Counted from the first letter of the stretch, positions 16,293-24,197 are shown. The stretch is 32,487 nt of DNA from JBFELO01 sp041552055 (GCA_041552055.1 JBFELO010000044.1:1-32487), one strand, 5' to 3'. The notes: generated by a model not told the origin, from the letters alone. Numbers and translations are program-made.

Positions 16293-18254
16293 ATGACCAC
16301 CGCACACCGACCACCGCCGGATCCATCCTCGGAGCAGCCGATTCCGAGCGACTTCCGCGATGCCGTCATCGCGAGCACCCGCGCGGTCTTCGAGGCGCAA
16401 CACCCCATCACCGCCCTGTTCCACGTCACGACCGTGATCGCGCGAGAGTTCGGGGCGACTCGGTGCTCGGTCATCGGCCCATTCGGCCCGGCGGTCGTTC
16501 GGATCCTCGCCAGCTCGGACGCCGAGCCTGCAGAGGACCTCGTGATCTCTCTCGACCGCTATCCCGAACTCCGACTCGCGCTCGAATCGGTCGAACCGGT
16601 GCTGATCCGAGACGTCAGCGTCAGCAAACTCATGCAGCCGGTCCGGGACCTCGTTCGTCACTCCCCCACCATCAGCGTGGCCACCGTGCCGCTCCGATTC
16701 CCGGAATTCATGGGAATCCTGAGGATCACGTCGAACAGCAAACACCTCACGCCTGCCGACCTCGCCCGGCTCCGCGGCACCGCACACGTCATCGAGCGAG
16801 AGATCGCTCGGGCCTCGATTCCCGACGCCGACGAGGAATGCTGTTGGGCCGCTTTGGCGCGCCAGTTCGCGACCGTGATCCTCGAGGTCGCAGGCGACAC
16901 CCGGATCGTCTCGGTGTCCGGCGACCCCGAGGGCCCCCTCGAACGTCAGTTTGCGGCGCTCGTCGGTCGTCCCCTCTCCGAGGCGCTGGCAGACCCGGAC
17001 CATGGGGTCATCGGCCCGTCGGTGGTCGAGCTCATGCAGGGCCGCAATCCGACGTCGCCGCAACCGCTGATCACCCGGTTCGCGGCGGGACCACAGTCGC
17101 TGCTGCACGCGGTGGCGACGCCGTGCCGTCAGCCCCCGTTTCGAGTGTTGGTCGGCCTTCAGGTCGTCGACGCGGGGGGGCGCGTAGAAGGGATGCTGTT
17201 GAACAGGATCGCAGTGCCACTGGTGGTCATCGACCCTCGGGACTCGGTGCTCACGACCGCCAACAGCGCTGCGGTGGCGCTGCTGGGACGATCGGAAGAA
17301 AACCTCGCCGGCAGGCCGCTGTCGGACTTCCTGACCCGTGATGGGCAGCGCTTTCGACTCCACGAGAATCCTCACGTCACGGGCGTACTGCGAACTTCCC
17401 GTGCCGATGGCGGCGGTGCTCCTCTTGATCCGACGATCGTCGCGCTGCAACCCGACGCATCCGGTCCGGGCATCGACACACGGTTGCAGGCCACCCTCGA
17501 ACAGCAATCCGAGGAGCTCGAGCGACTGCGACGCAAGGTCGACGAGCTCATGGACCACCGGACCCTCTTTCTCGCCGCGTCGGCTCACGAGCTCAAGACG
17601 CCGCTCACCATCCTCCAAATCTACCTGGAAACGTTGCTCGGCGACCTGTCGGACGGAATGACCGAGGAACAACTCGAGTTTCTCCGCATCACTCACGAGA
17701 GCCTGCTCCGTCTGCGGCGGCTGGTTCTCAACCTCGTGGACCTCGGTGCGCTTGAGAGCGGCGGCCTCGCGTTGGAGTTCGAGCGAATCGATCTGGAATC
17801 CTTGCTGACAGAGGTCGTCGACGAGATGAGGCCCCTGGCGCGACATGCCGGCGTCGACCTCGATCTGCAGATCCCCAAAGGACTCCCGAGTGCCAGGGCC
17901 GATGCGGCGCGGTTGAAGCAAGTAGTCCGCAACCTCGTGGACAACGCCATCAAGTACACTCCGGCGGACGGTCGTGTGTTGCTGCAGGCGATTCCCGACG
18001 GCCACTCGGTCGTGGTCACGGTCGAAGACACCGGTGTCGGAATCCCCGAGGACCAGCACGAGAACATCTTCCACGAGTACGTGCGTCTCGAAGGGAACGA
18101 GCCGGAAGGCGACGCCGGCTCTGGACTCGGCCTCGCGGTCTGCCGCCGCATGGCGACCGCCCTGGGTGGCAGAATCACGGTCACCAGCAAGGTGGGCGAG
18201 GGGACGACGTTTGCCGTTCGCCTCCCCCGATGGCCGGAAGACCAGACGTCATGA
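16293..18254 (+). CDS. GAF/PAS sensor histidine kinase
   Basis: 653 residues from ATG 16293; an upstream TTG at 16257 would run through the -10 box. Seen: an N-terminal GAF-like domain (~17-175, HPITALFHVTTVIAREFGATRC), one or two PAS-like regions (~190-390, with VPLVVIDPRDSVLTTANSAA), a coiled-coil linker (LEQQSEELERLRRKVDEL), the phosphoacceptor helix SAHELKTPL (H432), N box NLVDNAIKYTP (N547, N551), G1 VEDTGVGIP and G2 GSGLGLAVC. There is no membrane segment, so it is probably cytoplasmic and senses a soluble ligand or redox cue. No receiver-domain protein is adjacent, so it is an orphan kinase here. The family call is firm; the signal is unknown. Confidence 0.92.
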   Translation: MTTAHRPPPDPSSEQPIPSDFRDAVIASTRAVFEAQHPITALFHVTTVIAREFGATRCSVIGPFGPAVVRILASSDAEPAEDLVISLDRYPELRLALESVEPVLIRDVSVSKLMQPVRDLVRHSPTISVATVPLRFPEFMGILRITSNSKHLTPADLARLRGTAHVIEREIARASIPDADEECCWAALARQFATVILEVAGDTRIVSVSGDPEGPLERQFAALVGRPLSEALADPDHGVIGPSVVELMQGRNPTSPQPLITRFAAGPQSLLHAVATPCRQPPFRVLVGLQVVDAGGRVEGMLLNRIAVPLVVIDPRDSVLTTANSAAVALLGRSEENLAGRPLSDFLTRDGQRFRLHENPHVTGVLRTSRADGGGAPLDPTIVALQPDASGPGIDTRLQATLEQQSEELERLRRKVDELMDHRTLFLAASAHELKTPLTILQIYLETLLGDLSDGMTEEQLEFLRITHESLLRLRRLVLNLVDLGALESGGLALEFERIDLESLLTEVVDEMRPLARHAGVDLDLQIPKGLPSARADAARLKQVVRNLVDNAIKYTPADGRVLLQAIPDGHSVVVTVEDTGVGIPEDQHENIFHEYVRLEGNEPEGDAGSGLGLAVCRRMATALGGRITVTSKVGEGTTFAVRLPRWPEDQTS

Positions 18255-18420
18255 GTGGTGGCGACTGCGCAGCGGTCGGATCCGTCATGCCGACCCAGGG
18301 ACAACACAACCCGTTCGCCAGCACGGTCGACCATGGACAACCCCCCAACGCCGACGTCGCTCGTGCTGCGGGCGATGGTGGAATGCCCGGACGCCCCGGC
18401 GGCGTTGCTTACGGGGGTTC

Positions 18421-19650
18421 ATGACCAGCGTCGAATACTTCACCCGCTCTCTTCAAGACTTTCTCCGTGAACTGCGCCTTTTCGTCGAGATCGAGTCCCC
18501 CACGGGAGAGGTCGCGCAGATGGAACGGGCGGCCGCATTCCTGCAGGCGCGGCTTGCACCGTTCGGCGAGCTGGAGAGCCGCGAGCTAACCGGTTTCGGG
18601 CCGCTCGTTCGGCTGCGTCGGCCCGGTACCGGATCTCGCGTACTTCTGCTGGCGCACTACGACACGGTGTGGCCGGTGGGCTCGTGGACCGAGCTGTGGC
18701 GCCAGGAGTCCGGGCGAGCCTACGGGCCCGGCGTGTACGACATGAAGTGCGGTCTACTGTTCATCCTGTGGCTGCTCCGGCACCTCGACGACGACGCTCG
18801 AAGCCATCCCACACTGGACATCATCTTCACCCCGGACGAGGAGGTCGGATCGCTCGCCTCACAGTCGCACGTCCGACAGGCAGCCGCCGCCGTGGACTTC
18901 GCGCTCGTGCTCGAGCCCACGACACTGGACGGCGGCCTCAAAGTCGCGCGCAAGGGATCCGGCAACTACTTCATCGAGGTCGAAGGGCGCGCCGCACACC
19001 AGGGCGCCGAACCGGAACTGGGCGCCAACGTCGTGGTGGAGGCAGCGCACCAGATCCTGAGACTTCACGCCCTGGAGGATTCCGAATCGGATACCACCGT
19101 GGGTCCAAACGTGGTCGAGGGCGGCACCGTCGCAAACACGGTCCCGGATCGAGCCAGGGTCGAGGTGGACGTCCGCGCCTGGACCGATGGAGAAAGGTAC
19201 CGCGTCGACCGCGAGATCCGCGGCCTTCTTCCAGTTCTCGACGGCACCCGGCTGCACATCACGGGCCGGTGGAACCGCCCGCCGATGGAGGCTTCAACCG
19301 CGTCCATGGAACTGTTCGCGCGAGCGCGGGACATCGCCGGTGGACTCGGACAGTCCGTGGAGGCGGTTCGCTGGGGAGGCGCGTCAGACGCGAACTTCGC
19401 GGCCGCCTCGGGCGCCGTCACCATCGATGGTCTCGGTCCCGCCGGAGAAGGTGCGCATCAGCCCATCGAAAACGTCGTCATCGATTCGATCCCAGATCGC
19501 CTCGCGCTACTCGCCGAACTCGTCGTCTCACTCGCTCAGCCGCCCGAGTCCTGGCTGAGTGAGGCCGCGTTGAAGCAGCTTCGGGACGGACGACCACACG
19601 AGTCCGATGACAGAGTGGAGCGCGTGACCGACTCACCTCTCCAGGTGTGA
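18421..19650 (+). CDS. M20 family metallopeptidase (carboxypeptidase G2-like)
   Basis: 409 residues from ATG 18421, preceded by GGGGG; the open frame back to 17974 lies inside the kinase gene and is rejected. All zinc-site motifs are present: AHYDTVWPVG (H79, D81), GPGVYDMKCG (D107 bridging), TPDEEVGS (E140 general base, E141 ligand), EPT (E165), and GEGAHQPIE (H346). A dimerisation domain is expected between about 180 and 295 (GRAAHQGAEPELGANVV). The pattern is that of glutamate-carboxypeptidase/CPG2-type enzymes, which remove C-terminal residues or deacylate small peptides. No signal peptide is visible, so it is probably cytoplasmic. The 166-nt gap to the kinase holds no convincing gene. 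Confidence 0.92.
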   Translation: MTSVEYFTRSLQDFLRELRLFVEIESPTGEVAQMERAAAFLQARLAPFGELESRELTGFGPLVRLRRPGTGSRVLLLAHYDTVWPVGSWTELWRQESGRAYGPGVYDMKCGLLFILWLLRHLDDDARSHPTLDIIFTPDEEVGSLASQSHVRQAAAAVDFALVLEPTTLDGGLKVARKGSGNYFIEVEGRAAHQGAEPELGANVVVEAAHQILRLHALEDSESDTTVGPNVVEGGTVANTVPDRARVEVDVRAWTDGERYRVDREIRGLLPVLDGTRLHITGRWNRPPMEASTASMELFARARDIAGGLGQSVEAVRWGGASDANFAAASGAVTIDGLGPAGEGAHQPIENVVIDSIPDRLALLAELVVSLAQPPESWLSEAALKQLRDGRPHESDDRVERVTDSPLQV

Positions 19651-19730
19651 TGTCCGTCACCTCGGGACGTACAGCGTCATCCGCTACGCAGAATGATGCC
19701 CCGCAACGTCAATCTCGGCCAACCGGTGTC

Positions 19731-20171
19731 TCAGCGCTGCCCGCCATCCGGCCACTGCATGAAAGCGCCGCCGGAAAACACGATGTCACAGTCGTAAAAG
19801 CCGGTCCCCCCGAGCGGCCAGGAGCCATCCAAGGTCCGGTCACCGCCGCTCGACACGAGGGTGTAGTTGTCGCCGTCACTGGTGTACAAGAACGGGTGGT
19901 TCCAGCCGTCAGAACCGTTGAACTGCTTGACGTAGATGCGGAGATCTTCTCTCAGGGCGTCGGCGTCGACGTCGGCGTAGATCGGAAAGAAGCTGAGATC
20001 TTGGTGGTACATTTCTACGGCTTCCGAGATCGCGCGCATATCCGCCATCGTCCGCTTCTGGCGCGACCTCTGCAACGCATTGATCAGGTTGGGAATCGCG
20101 ATCGCCGCAATGAGACCGATGATCGCCACCACGATCAGAAGTTCGATGAGCGTGTATCCTCTTTGCCGCAT
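19731..20171 (-). CDS. type IV pilin / type II secretion pseudopilin (GspG-like)
   Basis: 146 residues from ATG 20171. The prepilin leader MRQRG is cut before YTLIELLIVVAIIGLIAAIA; the Glu at +5 of the mature protein (E10) is present. The long hydrophobic helix leads into RSRQKRTMADMRAISEAVEMY and a compact C-terminal domain with GDNYTLVSSGGD and a final FYDCDIVFSGGAFMQW. That layout is typical of single-gene GspG/PilA-like proteins in Acidobacteriota and relatives. No other pilus or secretion genes are near. An open frame running on to 20897 crosses the tRNA antisense and is not real. A near-perfect sigma-54 promoter lies 24 nt upstream. Confidence 0.9.
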   Translation of the reverse strand: MRQRGYTLIELLIVVAIIGLIAAIAIPNLINALQRSRQKRTMADMRAISEAVEMYHQDLSFFPIYADVDADALREDLRIYVKQFNGSDGWNHPFLYTSDGDNYTLVSSGGDRTLDGSWPLGGTGFYDCDIVFSGGAFMQWPDGGQR

Positions 20172-20194
20172 CGGTCGTCCCCACGGGTCATCAG

Positions 20195-20209
20195 GCAAAT
20201 AACGTGCCA
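20195..20209 (-). promoter_or_regulatory. sigma-54 promoter TGGCACG-N4-TTGC for the pilin
   Basis: Read on the minus strand, 20209 to 20195 is TGGCACGTTATTTGC: the -24 element TGGCACG and the -12 element TTGC are exact, and GG and GC are 10 nt apart as sigma-54 requires. The predicted transcription start is 20183, leaving a 12-nt leader with GGGGA before ATG 20171. Pilin genes in several phyla are sigma-54 dependent. An activator (enhancer-binding protein) is not encoded in the window. Confidence 0.75.
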
Positions 20210-20261
20210 AGAAGAGACGAATCCTGACCACACACGGCTTCCAGCCCGGCTCACAGCCTCC

Positions 20262-20291
20262 TTGTCCGGCATCCTCGCCGTGTGCTAGAGT
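20262..20291 (+). promoter_or_regulatory. promoter of tRNA-Gly: TTGTCC-18-TAGAGT
   Basis: TTGTCC (20262-20267) and an extended -10 TGCTAGAGT (box 20286-20291) are separated by 18 nt, and the tRNA begins 15 nt later. This is the only vegetative-type promoter in the window with a fair -35 and correct spacing. Confidence 0.6.
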
Positions 20292-20305
20292 GAACGACCG
20301 CGCGG

Positions 20306-20381
20306 GCGGGCATAACTCAGTTGGTAGAGTGTTAGCTTCCCAAGCTGAAAGTCGCGGGTTCGAGTCCCGTTGCCCGCTCCA
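20306..20381 (+). tRNA. tRNA-Gly (anticodon CCC)
   Basis: 76 nt with encoded CCA. Acceptor stem GCGGGCA pairs with TGCCCGC (20371-20377); D stem ACTC/GAGT; anticodon stem TTAGC/GCTGA encloses loop TTCCCAA, giving anticodon CCC, which reads GGG; T arm GCGGG-TTCGAGT-CCCGT; discriminator T then CCA. Stems are complete apart from ordinary G-T pairs. Confidence 0.95.
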
Positions 20382-20513
20382 ATCCTCCCTCACATGGTGC
20401 GATATCTCTCGAGGCCGCGCGGACGAGCTCTCTCCGAGACGAGAATCGAGGCTCTTTCCAGCCGCACACCGCAGCGGTGAAATCCCGGAGAGTGGCGACC
20501 CCGACGTCCGTGG

Positions 20514-20519
20514 TAGAGT
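20514..20519 (+). promoter_or_regulatory. extended -10 TGGTAGAGT, 6 nt before ATG
   Basis: TAGAGT preceded by TGG (extended -10) ends 6 nt before ATG 20526, which places the transcription start on the start codon. There is no Shine-Dalgarno between and no -35. It is the same box as in the tRNA promoter upstream. Confidence 0.55.
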
Positions 20520-20525
20520 TGCGCC

Positions 20526-21044
20526 ATGGGACTTTTTGGTCGCGACGACCGGAGCGAACCAGGGCGCAAAGACCCCACCTCTCAGGCGAAACCCCACCGG
20601 TCGGCGCCCGGAGAGAGGGCACCATCCGGCGTCAGCGTGATCGCCGCCCCGACACGCATCGAGGGCTCCATCCTGGGCTCTGAAGAAGTGCGCGTCGAAG
20701 GGCAGGTCGTGGGCACCATCGACATCACCAGCCGCCTGGTGATCGCAGACGGTGGGCTCGTCGAGGGCAAGATCGCGGCACGTAGCATCATCGTGGCCGG
20801 CCGGGTGATCGGAGACCTCCTTGCAGCCGAGAGAATCGAGCTCGGTTCGAGTTGTACGATGGAAGGCAACATCACGGCGCCTCGAATCCAGATCCACGAC
20901 GGGGCGACCTTCGACGGTCAGGTTCTCATGAAGAAGCCCTCGGGCTGGAACGCCGGGGCCGACTCGGGCAGCATCACCACCTCTTCAGCCCGCCGAGCCG
21001 CGTCCTCGAAGCCACCGGACGCGCCCGACACAGAGACGCTGTAA
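20526..21044 (+). CDS. bactofilin (polymer-forming cytoskeletal protein)
   Basis: 172 residues. A polar, disordered N-terminal tail (1-~36) is followed by the bactofilin core (~37-140), a run of short beta strands with the repeating pattern TRIEGSILGSEEVRVEGQV, LVIADGGLVEGKI, IIVAGRVIGDL and CTMEGNITAPRIQIHDGATF, expected to form a right-handed beta-helix, then a Ser/Ala-rich C-terminal tail. Bactofilins assemble into nucleotide-free filaments at the membrane and organise cell-wall enzymes, chromosome segregation or appendages. It ends 11 nt from the convergent transporter gene. The start codon lacks a Shine-Dalgarno and is preceded by a -10 box, suggesting a leaderless message. Confidence 0.93.
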   Translation: MGLFGRDDRSEPGRKDPTSQAKPHRSAPGERAPSGVSVIAAPTRIEGSILGSEEVRVEGQVVGTIDITSRLVIADGGLVEGKIAARSIIVAGRVIGDLLAAERIELGSSCTMEGNITAPRIQIHDGATFDGQVLMKKPSGWNAGADSGSITTSSARRAASSKPPDAPDTETL

Positions 21045-21055
21045 CCGACCGTCCG

Positions 21056-22207
21056 CTACGCCCCACCTTGCGGCTCCTCATGGTCGGCGCCTGTCGCCCG
21101 TCGAGGGGGTGGCAGGAACGGACGATAGTGTTCTCGGTAGATGCTCACCAGGGTCAGGAAGGCGGTCATCATCAGCGGCCCCAGGAAGATACCGACCGCC
21201 CCGAACGCCTCGAAACCACCAAGCATGGACATCGCCACCAGCAGCGGGTGGAGCTGAGCCCGGCGGCCGACCAGCACCGGTTTGAGCCAGTACTCCACCA
21301 CCGTCGCCACCGCCATGAGGGGAATCAGCACTGCGAATGCACGAGCGGTCTCTCCCGCCAGCATCAGCACGATCCAAGCCGGAATGTACACGAGGGAGAT
21401 ACCGATGACCGGGATGAAGGCGAGAATCCACATCACCACGCCCCACAGCGCCGGTCCGGGCAGTCCGAGAACCGCGAACAGGCCCCCGCCGATCAACGCT
21501 TGAATCGTCGCGGCGACCCCGTTTCCGATGACGAGCGAGGTGGACATGTCCATGAATCGGCCACTCAGTGTGTCCTGCTCGTCGGCGGGAAGCGGGATGG
21601 TCTCGTGGAACCACCACCGCAGCGTGTCTCCGTCCACCAACAGGAAGTAGACCACGATCGCCCAGACCAGGAATCCGACCACGAACCGCAGCAGGCCCTT
21701 GGCGAGTGACACCCCCTGTTTGTAGAAGAAAGCGCCGGCGCGCACCCCGATCGCGGTGAACTGGTCGTTGAGGTCGGCAGGTGTCAGCGAGATCCCGATC
21801 GGCGCCAGCAGCAGATTCAAACGATCCAGCCGCTCCTGGTTGTCCTGCATGGACTCGAGTAGCGTGCCGCTGGTGAGCTGTGTCGTGCTCAACTCGTAGA
21901 ACGACAGCGCCTCGGTCGACACCTCTCGCCCGATCAGGAACAACGGGAAAAGAAGCGCAACTACCAGCAGCAGGCAGATCACCATGGCGGCCAACTGCCG
22001 TCGCCCACCGAGCGCGGTCGCGAGCCGCCGAAACCAGGGTGCGAGCAGCCCTGCGGCCACGAGGCCCAGGAGGATCACCGACAGAAAGGGCGCCAGCAGG
22101 CGCAGCACCACGGCGAGCGTGAGCGCGACACCGATGAGCAGGCCGGCCCATGCGGCCCGGTGGGGAACCGGGCGCCCGTTCGCTGACGAGATATCCATCG
22201 CTGTCAC
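21056..22207 (-). CDS. AI-2E family transporter (PerM/TqsA-like membrane protein)
   Basis: 383 residues from GTG 22207; ATG 22198 is three codons in and equally possible, because GAGG lies 2 nt before the first and 11 nt before the second. Seen: two N-terminal hydrophobic pairs, a soluble central segment (~100-155, MQDNQERLDRLNLLLAPIG), then multiple C-terminal helices with WGVVMWILAFIPVIG and GIFLGPLMMTAF, which are the family signatures. Members are putative exporters or Na+/H+-coupled transporters; the autoinducer-2 link holds only for TqsA. It overlaps nothing and is convergent with the bactofilin gene. Confidence 0.9.
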   Translation of the reverse strand: MTAMDISSANGRPVPHRAAWAGLLIGVALTLAVVLRLLAPFLSVILLGLVAAGLLAPWFRRLATALGGRRQLAAMVICLLLVVALLFPLFLIGREVSTEALSFYELSTTQLTSGTLLESMQDNQERLDRLNLLLAPIGISLTPADLNDQFTAIGVRAGAFFYKQGVSLAKGLLRFVVGFLVWAIVVYFLLVDGDTLRWWFHETIPLPADEQDTLSGRFMDMSTSLVIGNGVAATIQALIGGGLFAVLGLPGPALWGVVMWILAFIPVIGISLVYIPAWIVLMLAGETARAFAVLIPLMAVATVVEYWLKPVLVGRRAQLHPLLVAMSMLGGFEAFGAVGIFLGPLMMTAFLTLVSIYREHYRPFLPPPRRATGADHEEPQGGA

Positions 22208-22288
22208 ATCCTCGCGCGCACGTCGGCGGGCGTCAAGCCGGGCCGAATCTCACGACCTCGGCGCTCCGCCCTTCACCGTCCCGTCGCT

Positions 22289-22639
22289 ATGAGGTGCTCC
22301 GCGAGCTGCTCCACGAACCGTTCGACGTCCGCGGCGCCGGCTCGTCACGAGAACCCGGGATCGCGGACCGTGTCGATCGATCGCCGTCTGAGCGCCAGTC
22401 GACGCTACCAGATGACCCAGGCGGACATCCTGGCGAACCTCACTCGGTCGACATCGGCGGTCTTCCTGTCCGCTTTCTTTCAGCGGGAGCAGTCCCGCCT
22501 GCTGGGCCTCTTTCGTCGGCTCGTGGCCGACTGCCCCGGGTTCCGAGTCCGCCTCGGCCGCGACCTGATGACGGATCCGACCGCCTGTCTCGATCATCTG
22601 GTGTCGGCAGCCGACACCGAACTTCCTCTCACGGAGTGA
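22289..22639 (+). CDS. small hypothetical protein, unknown
   Basis: Up to 116 residues. The last ~75 codons (from ATG 22412, MTQADILANL) have strong third-position GC and a plausible helical protein with VFLSAFFQREQSRLLGLFRR, so a real gene is likely; the start is uncertain (ATG 22289, GTG 22370 or ATG 22412), and none has a good ribosome site. I recognise no family. It has no membrane helix or signal peptide. It lies between the divergent transporter gene and the SGNH-like gene, 57 nt upstream of the latter. Confidence 0.5.
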   Translation: MRCSASCSTNRSTSAAPARHENPGSRTVSIDRRLSASRRYQMTQADILANLTRSTSAVFLSAFFQREQSRLLGLFRRLVADCPGFRVRLGRDLMTDPTACLDHLVSAADTELPLTE

Positions 22640-22683
22640 TTTCCCCTGCGGTGCGGTCGTCGAGGATCTGAAGAGCGGGATGC

Positions 22684-22689
22684 TACCCT
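22684..22689 (+). promoter_or_regulatory. extended -10 TGCTACCCT, 7 nt before ATG
   Basis: TACCCT with an upstream TGC ends 7 nt before ATG 22697, again predicting a transcript that starts at the start codon. CGAGGATC (22661-22668) lies exactly 15 nt upstream of the box, as before the AAA ATPase gene. Confidence 0.45.
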
Positions 22690-22696
22690 GAATTCG

Positions 22697-23953
22697 ATGT
22701 CCGACCGTGGCCGCTGCATGGCACGAAGAATCCTCTTCATCGCTCTCGCGATCGTTCTGTCCGTGGTGGCAGTGGAAGTTATCCTGCGCATCGCGGCGGC
22801 CGCGATTCCAGAGGTAGACGCTGTTCTCGGAACCGGCACCTCCCCGACCGTGCCGGACCCGGTGTTGGGACACCGCCCGGCGCCGCAAATGTCGGACAGC
22901 GACACGGCCGGGTTCCGAAACCCGAGACGGCCCGACGTCGTACCGGTCGTCGCAATCGGCGACTCTCAGACCTTTGGTGTCGGAGTCACCCGCCAGGAAT
23001 CCTGGCCCCATGTGCTGGGCAACGAGCACGGCATCCCTACCTACAGCATGGCGTACGGTGGGTACGGACCGACGCACTACCTGGTCCTCGGCCGCGAGGC
23101 TCTCGACGAGCTCGATCCCCGGGTGATCGTGGTCGCGATCTACCCCGGCAACGACCTGGTCGACTCGTGGAGAATGGTCCACGAGCGCAATCAGCTGCAG
23201 GAGTTCTTGCCTGACGGCGCCGATGCCCCGGACTTCACTGCCGGCCAACCCGGCGAACCACCCCCCCAGTCGGAGTGGTTGCGGCTGCGCGAGGCGACCG
23301 CGGGGACGGGCGGAGGCGTGGGCAGCCTTCGAACGGTTCTCGCCAGGCACACCAGGTTGTACGGTTTCGCGAGAGCTGTGAAGCGGACTGCGGCACGTTC
23401 GTTCTCCAGCGACGCGGGTCTGCAGCGTGCCGATCCCGACCCCGAAGTCGTCCGCGCGACCGTCGCCAACGCGGACCCGGAGATGTTGCTCCCGGTGCGG
23501 GCCGGCGCCGTCGCGACCGTTCTCACACCGGGTGCACGGAGAGCCGTCGTGGATCTGTCGGATGCGAGGATTCGCGAGGGTCTCCGGCTGTCCCTCGAAG
23601 CGATTCGCGCACTTCACCTCGAGGCGTCGCGCGCGGGGGTCCGAGTGGTGGTGCTGATGCTTCCCACCAAGGAGAACGTGTTCGCGCTTTGGGTGGATAC
23701 CACCGACGGTGCGGATCTGGTCCGCCAACTGGTCGACGACGAAAGTCGGATATGGGGCGAGTTCACCGCCCTGTGTGACGACCTCGCTGTCGAGTGCGTG
23801 AGCGCCCTCGGCGGATTGCGCAGCGCCGTGCAGGACGGATCAAACCCCTACTTCTCCGACTGGGACGGCCATCCCAGCGTGCTCGGTCATCGTGTGATCG
23901 CTGCAACCGTGGCCGCGTCAGCCGCGATCCGCGATCTCCCGATCAGACCCTGA
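22697..23953 (+). CDS. membrane-anchored SGNH-hydrolase-like protein
   Basis: 418 residues. An N-terminal signal anchor (RRILFIALAIVLSVVAVEVILRI) is followed by an SGNH fold: block I AIGDSQTFGVGV with nucleophile S90, block II-like YGGYGPTHY, block III YPGNDLVD (N152, D153) and block V DWDGHPSVLGH with D390 and H392. All catalytic positions are present. Related periplasmic enzymes (AlgX/AlgJ-like and others) O-acetylate or deacetylate polysaccharides; given the polysaccharide genes further right, a similar role is possible but not shown. The ~165-residue stretch between the GND and DGH blocks is a longer insertion than in compact esterases. The start has no Shine-Dalgarno and a -10 box 7 nt upstream. 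Confidence 0.85.
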   Translation: MSDRGRCMARRILFIALAIVLSVVAVEVILRIAAAAIPEVDAVLGTGTSPTVPDPVLGHRPAPQMSDSDTAGFRNPRRPDVVPVVAIGDSQTFGVGVTRQESWPHVLGNEHGIPTYSMAYGGYGPTHYLVLGREALDELDPRVIVVAIYPGNDLVDSWRMVHERNQLQEFLPDGADAPDFTAGQPGEPPPQSEWLRLREATAGTGGGVGSLRTVLARHTRLYGFARAVKRTAARSFSSDAGLQRADPDPEVVRATVANADPEMLLPVRAGAVATVLTPGARRAVVDLSDARIREGLRLSLEAIRALHLEASRAGVRVVVLMLPTKENVFALWVDTTDGADLVRQLVDDESRIWGEFTALCDDLAVECVSALGGLRSAVQDGSNPYFSDWDGHPSVLGHRVIAATVAASAAIRDLPIRP

Positions 23954-24197
23954 TGCCAGCCGGCGCCGTGCTCTTGTCCACCGGCGATGCGTCGTGATTG
24001 TCGGCTCAAGACGCCGTGACCGAGATTTCGTGGCCGTTCCCGAATTCGCTCCCGACTCCGATTTCGACTGCGAACCCGATCCCGAATCCGAAGAGACGGT
24101 GCCCCTCCAATACCTGAACGGAATCGACTCAAGAGTAGTACGGGATGGAGTGGGACCGGTGGCGGGGCCGGATTCGTTGGCTCGCCGAGGGTACCGG
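23954..24197. other. convergent intergenic region with hexamer array
   Basis: 244 nt between the SGNH-like gene and the minus-strand ribbon-helix-helix-like gene. The left half contains the array described separately. The rest (24100-24190) shows no gene and no hairpin followed by T. Confidence 0.5.
24027..24092. repeat. 11-unit CG-hexamer array
   Basis: Eleven consecutive hexamers with CG at positions 3-4 (TTCGTG, GCCGTT, CCCGAA, TTCGCT, CCCGAC, TCCGAT, TTCGAC, TGCGAA, CCCGAT, CCCGAA, TCCGAA). The period is exact across 66 nt while outer bases vary. It has the same unit grammar as the array at 13231-13339 and also lies in a gap between convergent genes, but has no strong inverted arm. Confidence 0.75.

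Noticed and set aside
15897..18074. 725-residue minus-strand open frame
   Set aside because: It is the mirror of the GAF/PAS histidine kinase, produced by strong codon bias; composition is Arg/Asp/His-rich and no motif is present.
18255..18420. Short frames in the gap between the histidine kinase and the peptidase
   Set aside because: They overlap the flanking genes, lack ribosome sites and have no receiver-domain or other motif.
20290..20640. Open frames across the tRNA on both strands, including one ending in ATGLEPATFSLGS and one with NSVGRVLASQAESRGFES
   Set aside because: These are well-known translation artefacts of a tRNA gene and its antisense; the real feature is tRNA-Gly.
19731..20897. 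388-residue minus-strand frame including the pilin
   Set aside because: Its first ~242 codons run antisense to the bactofilin gene and the tRNA; the prepilin leader at 20171 fixes the true start.
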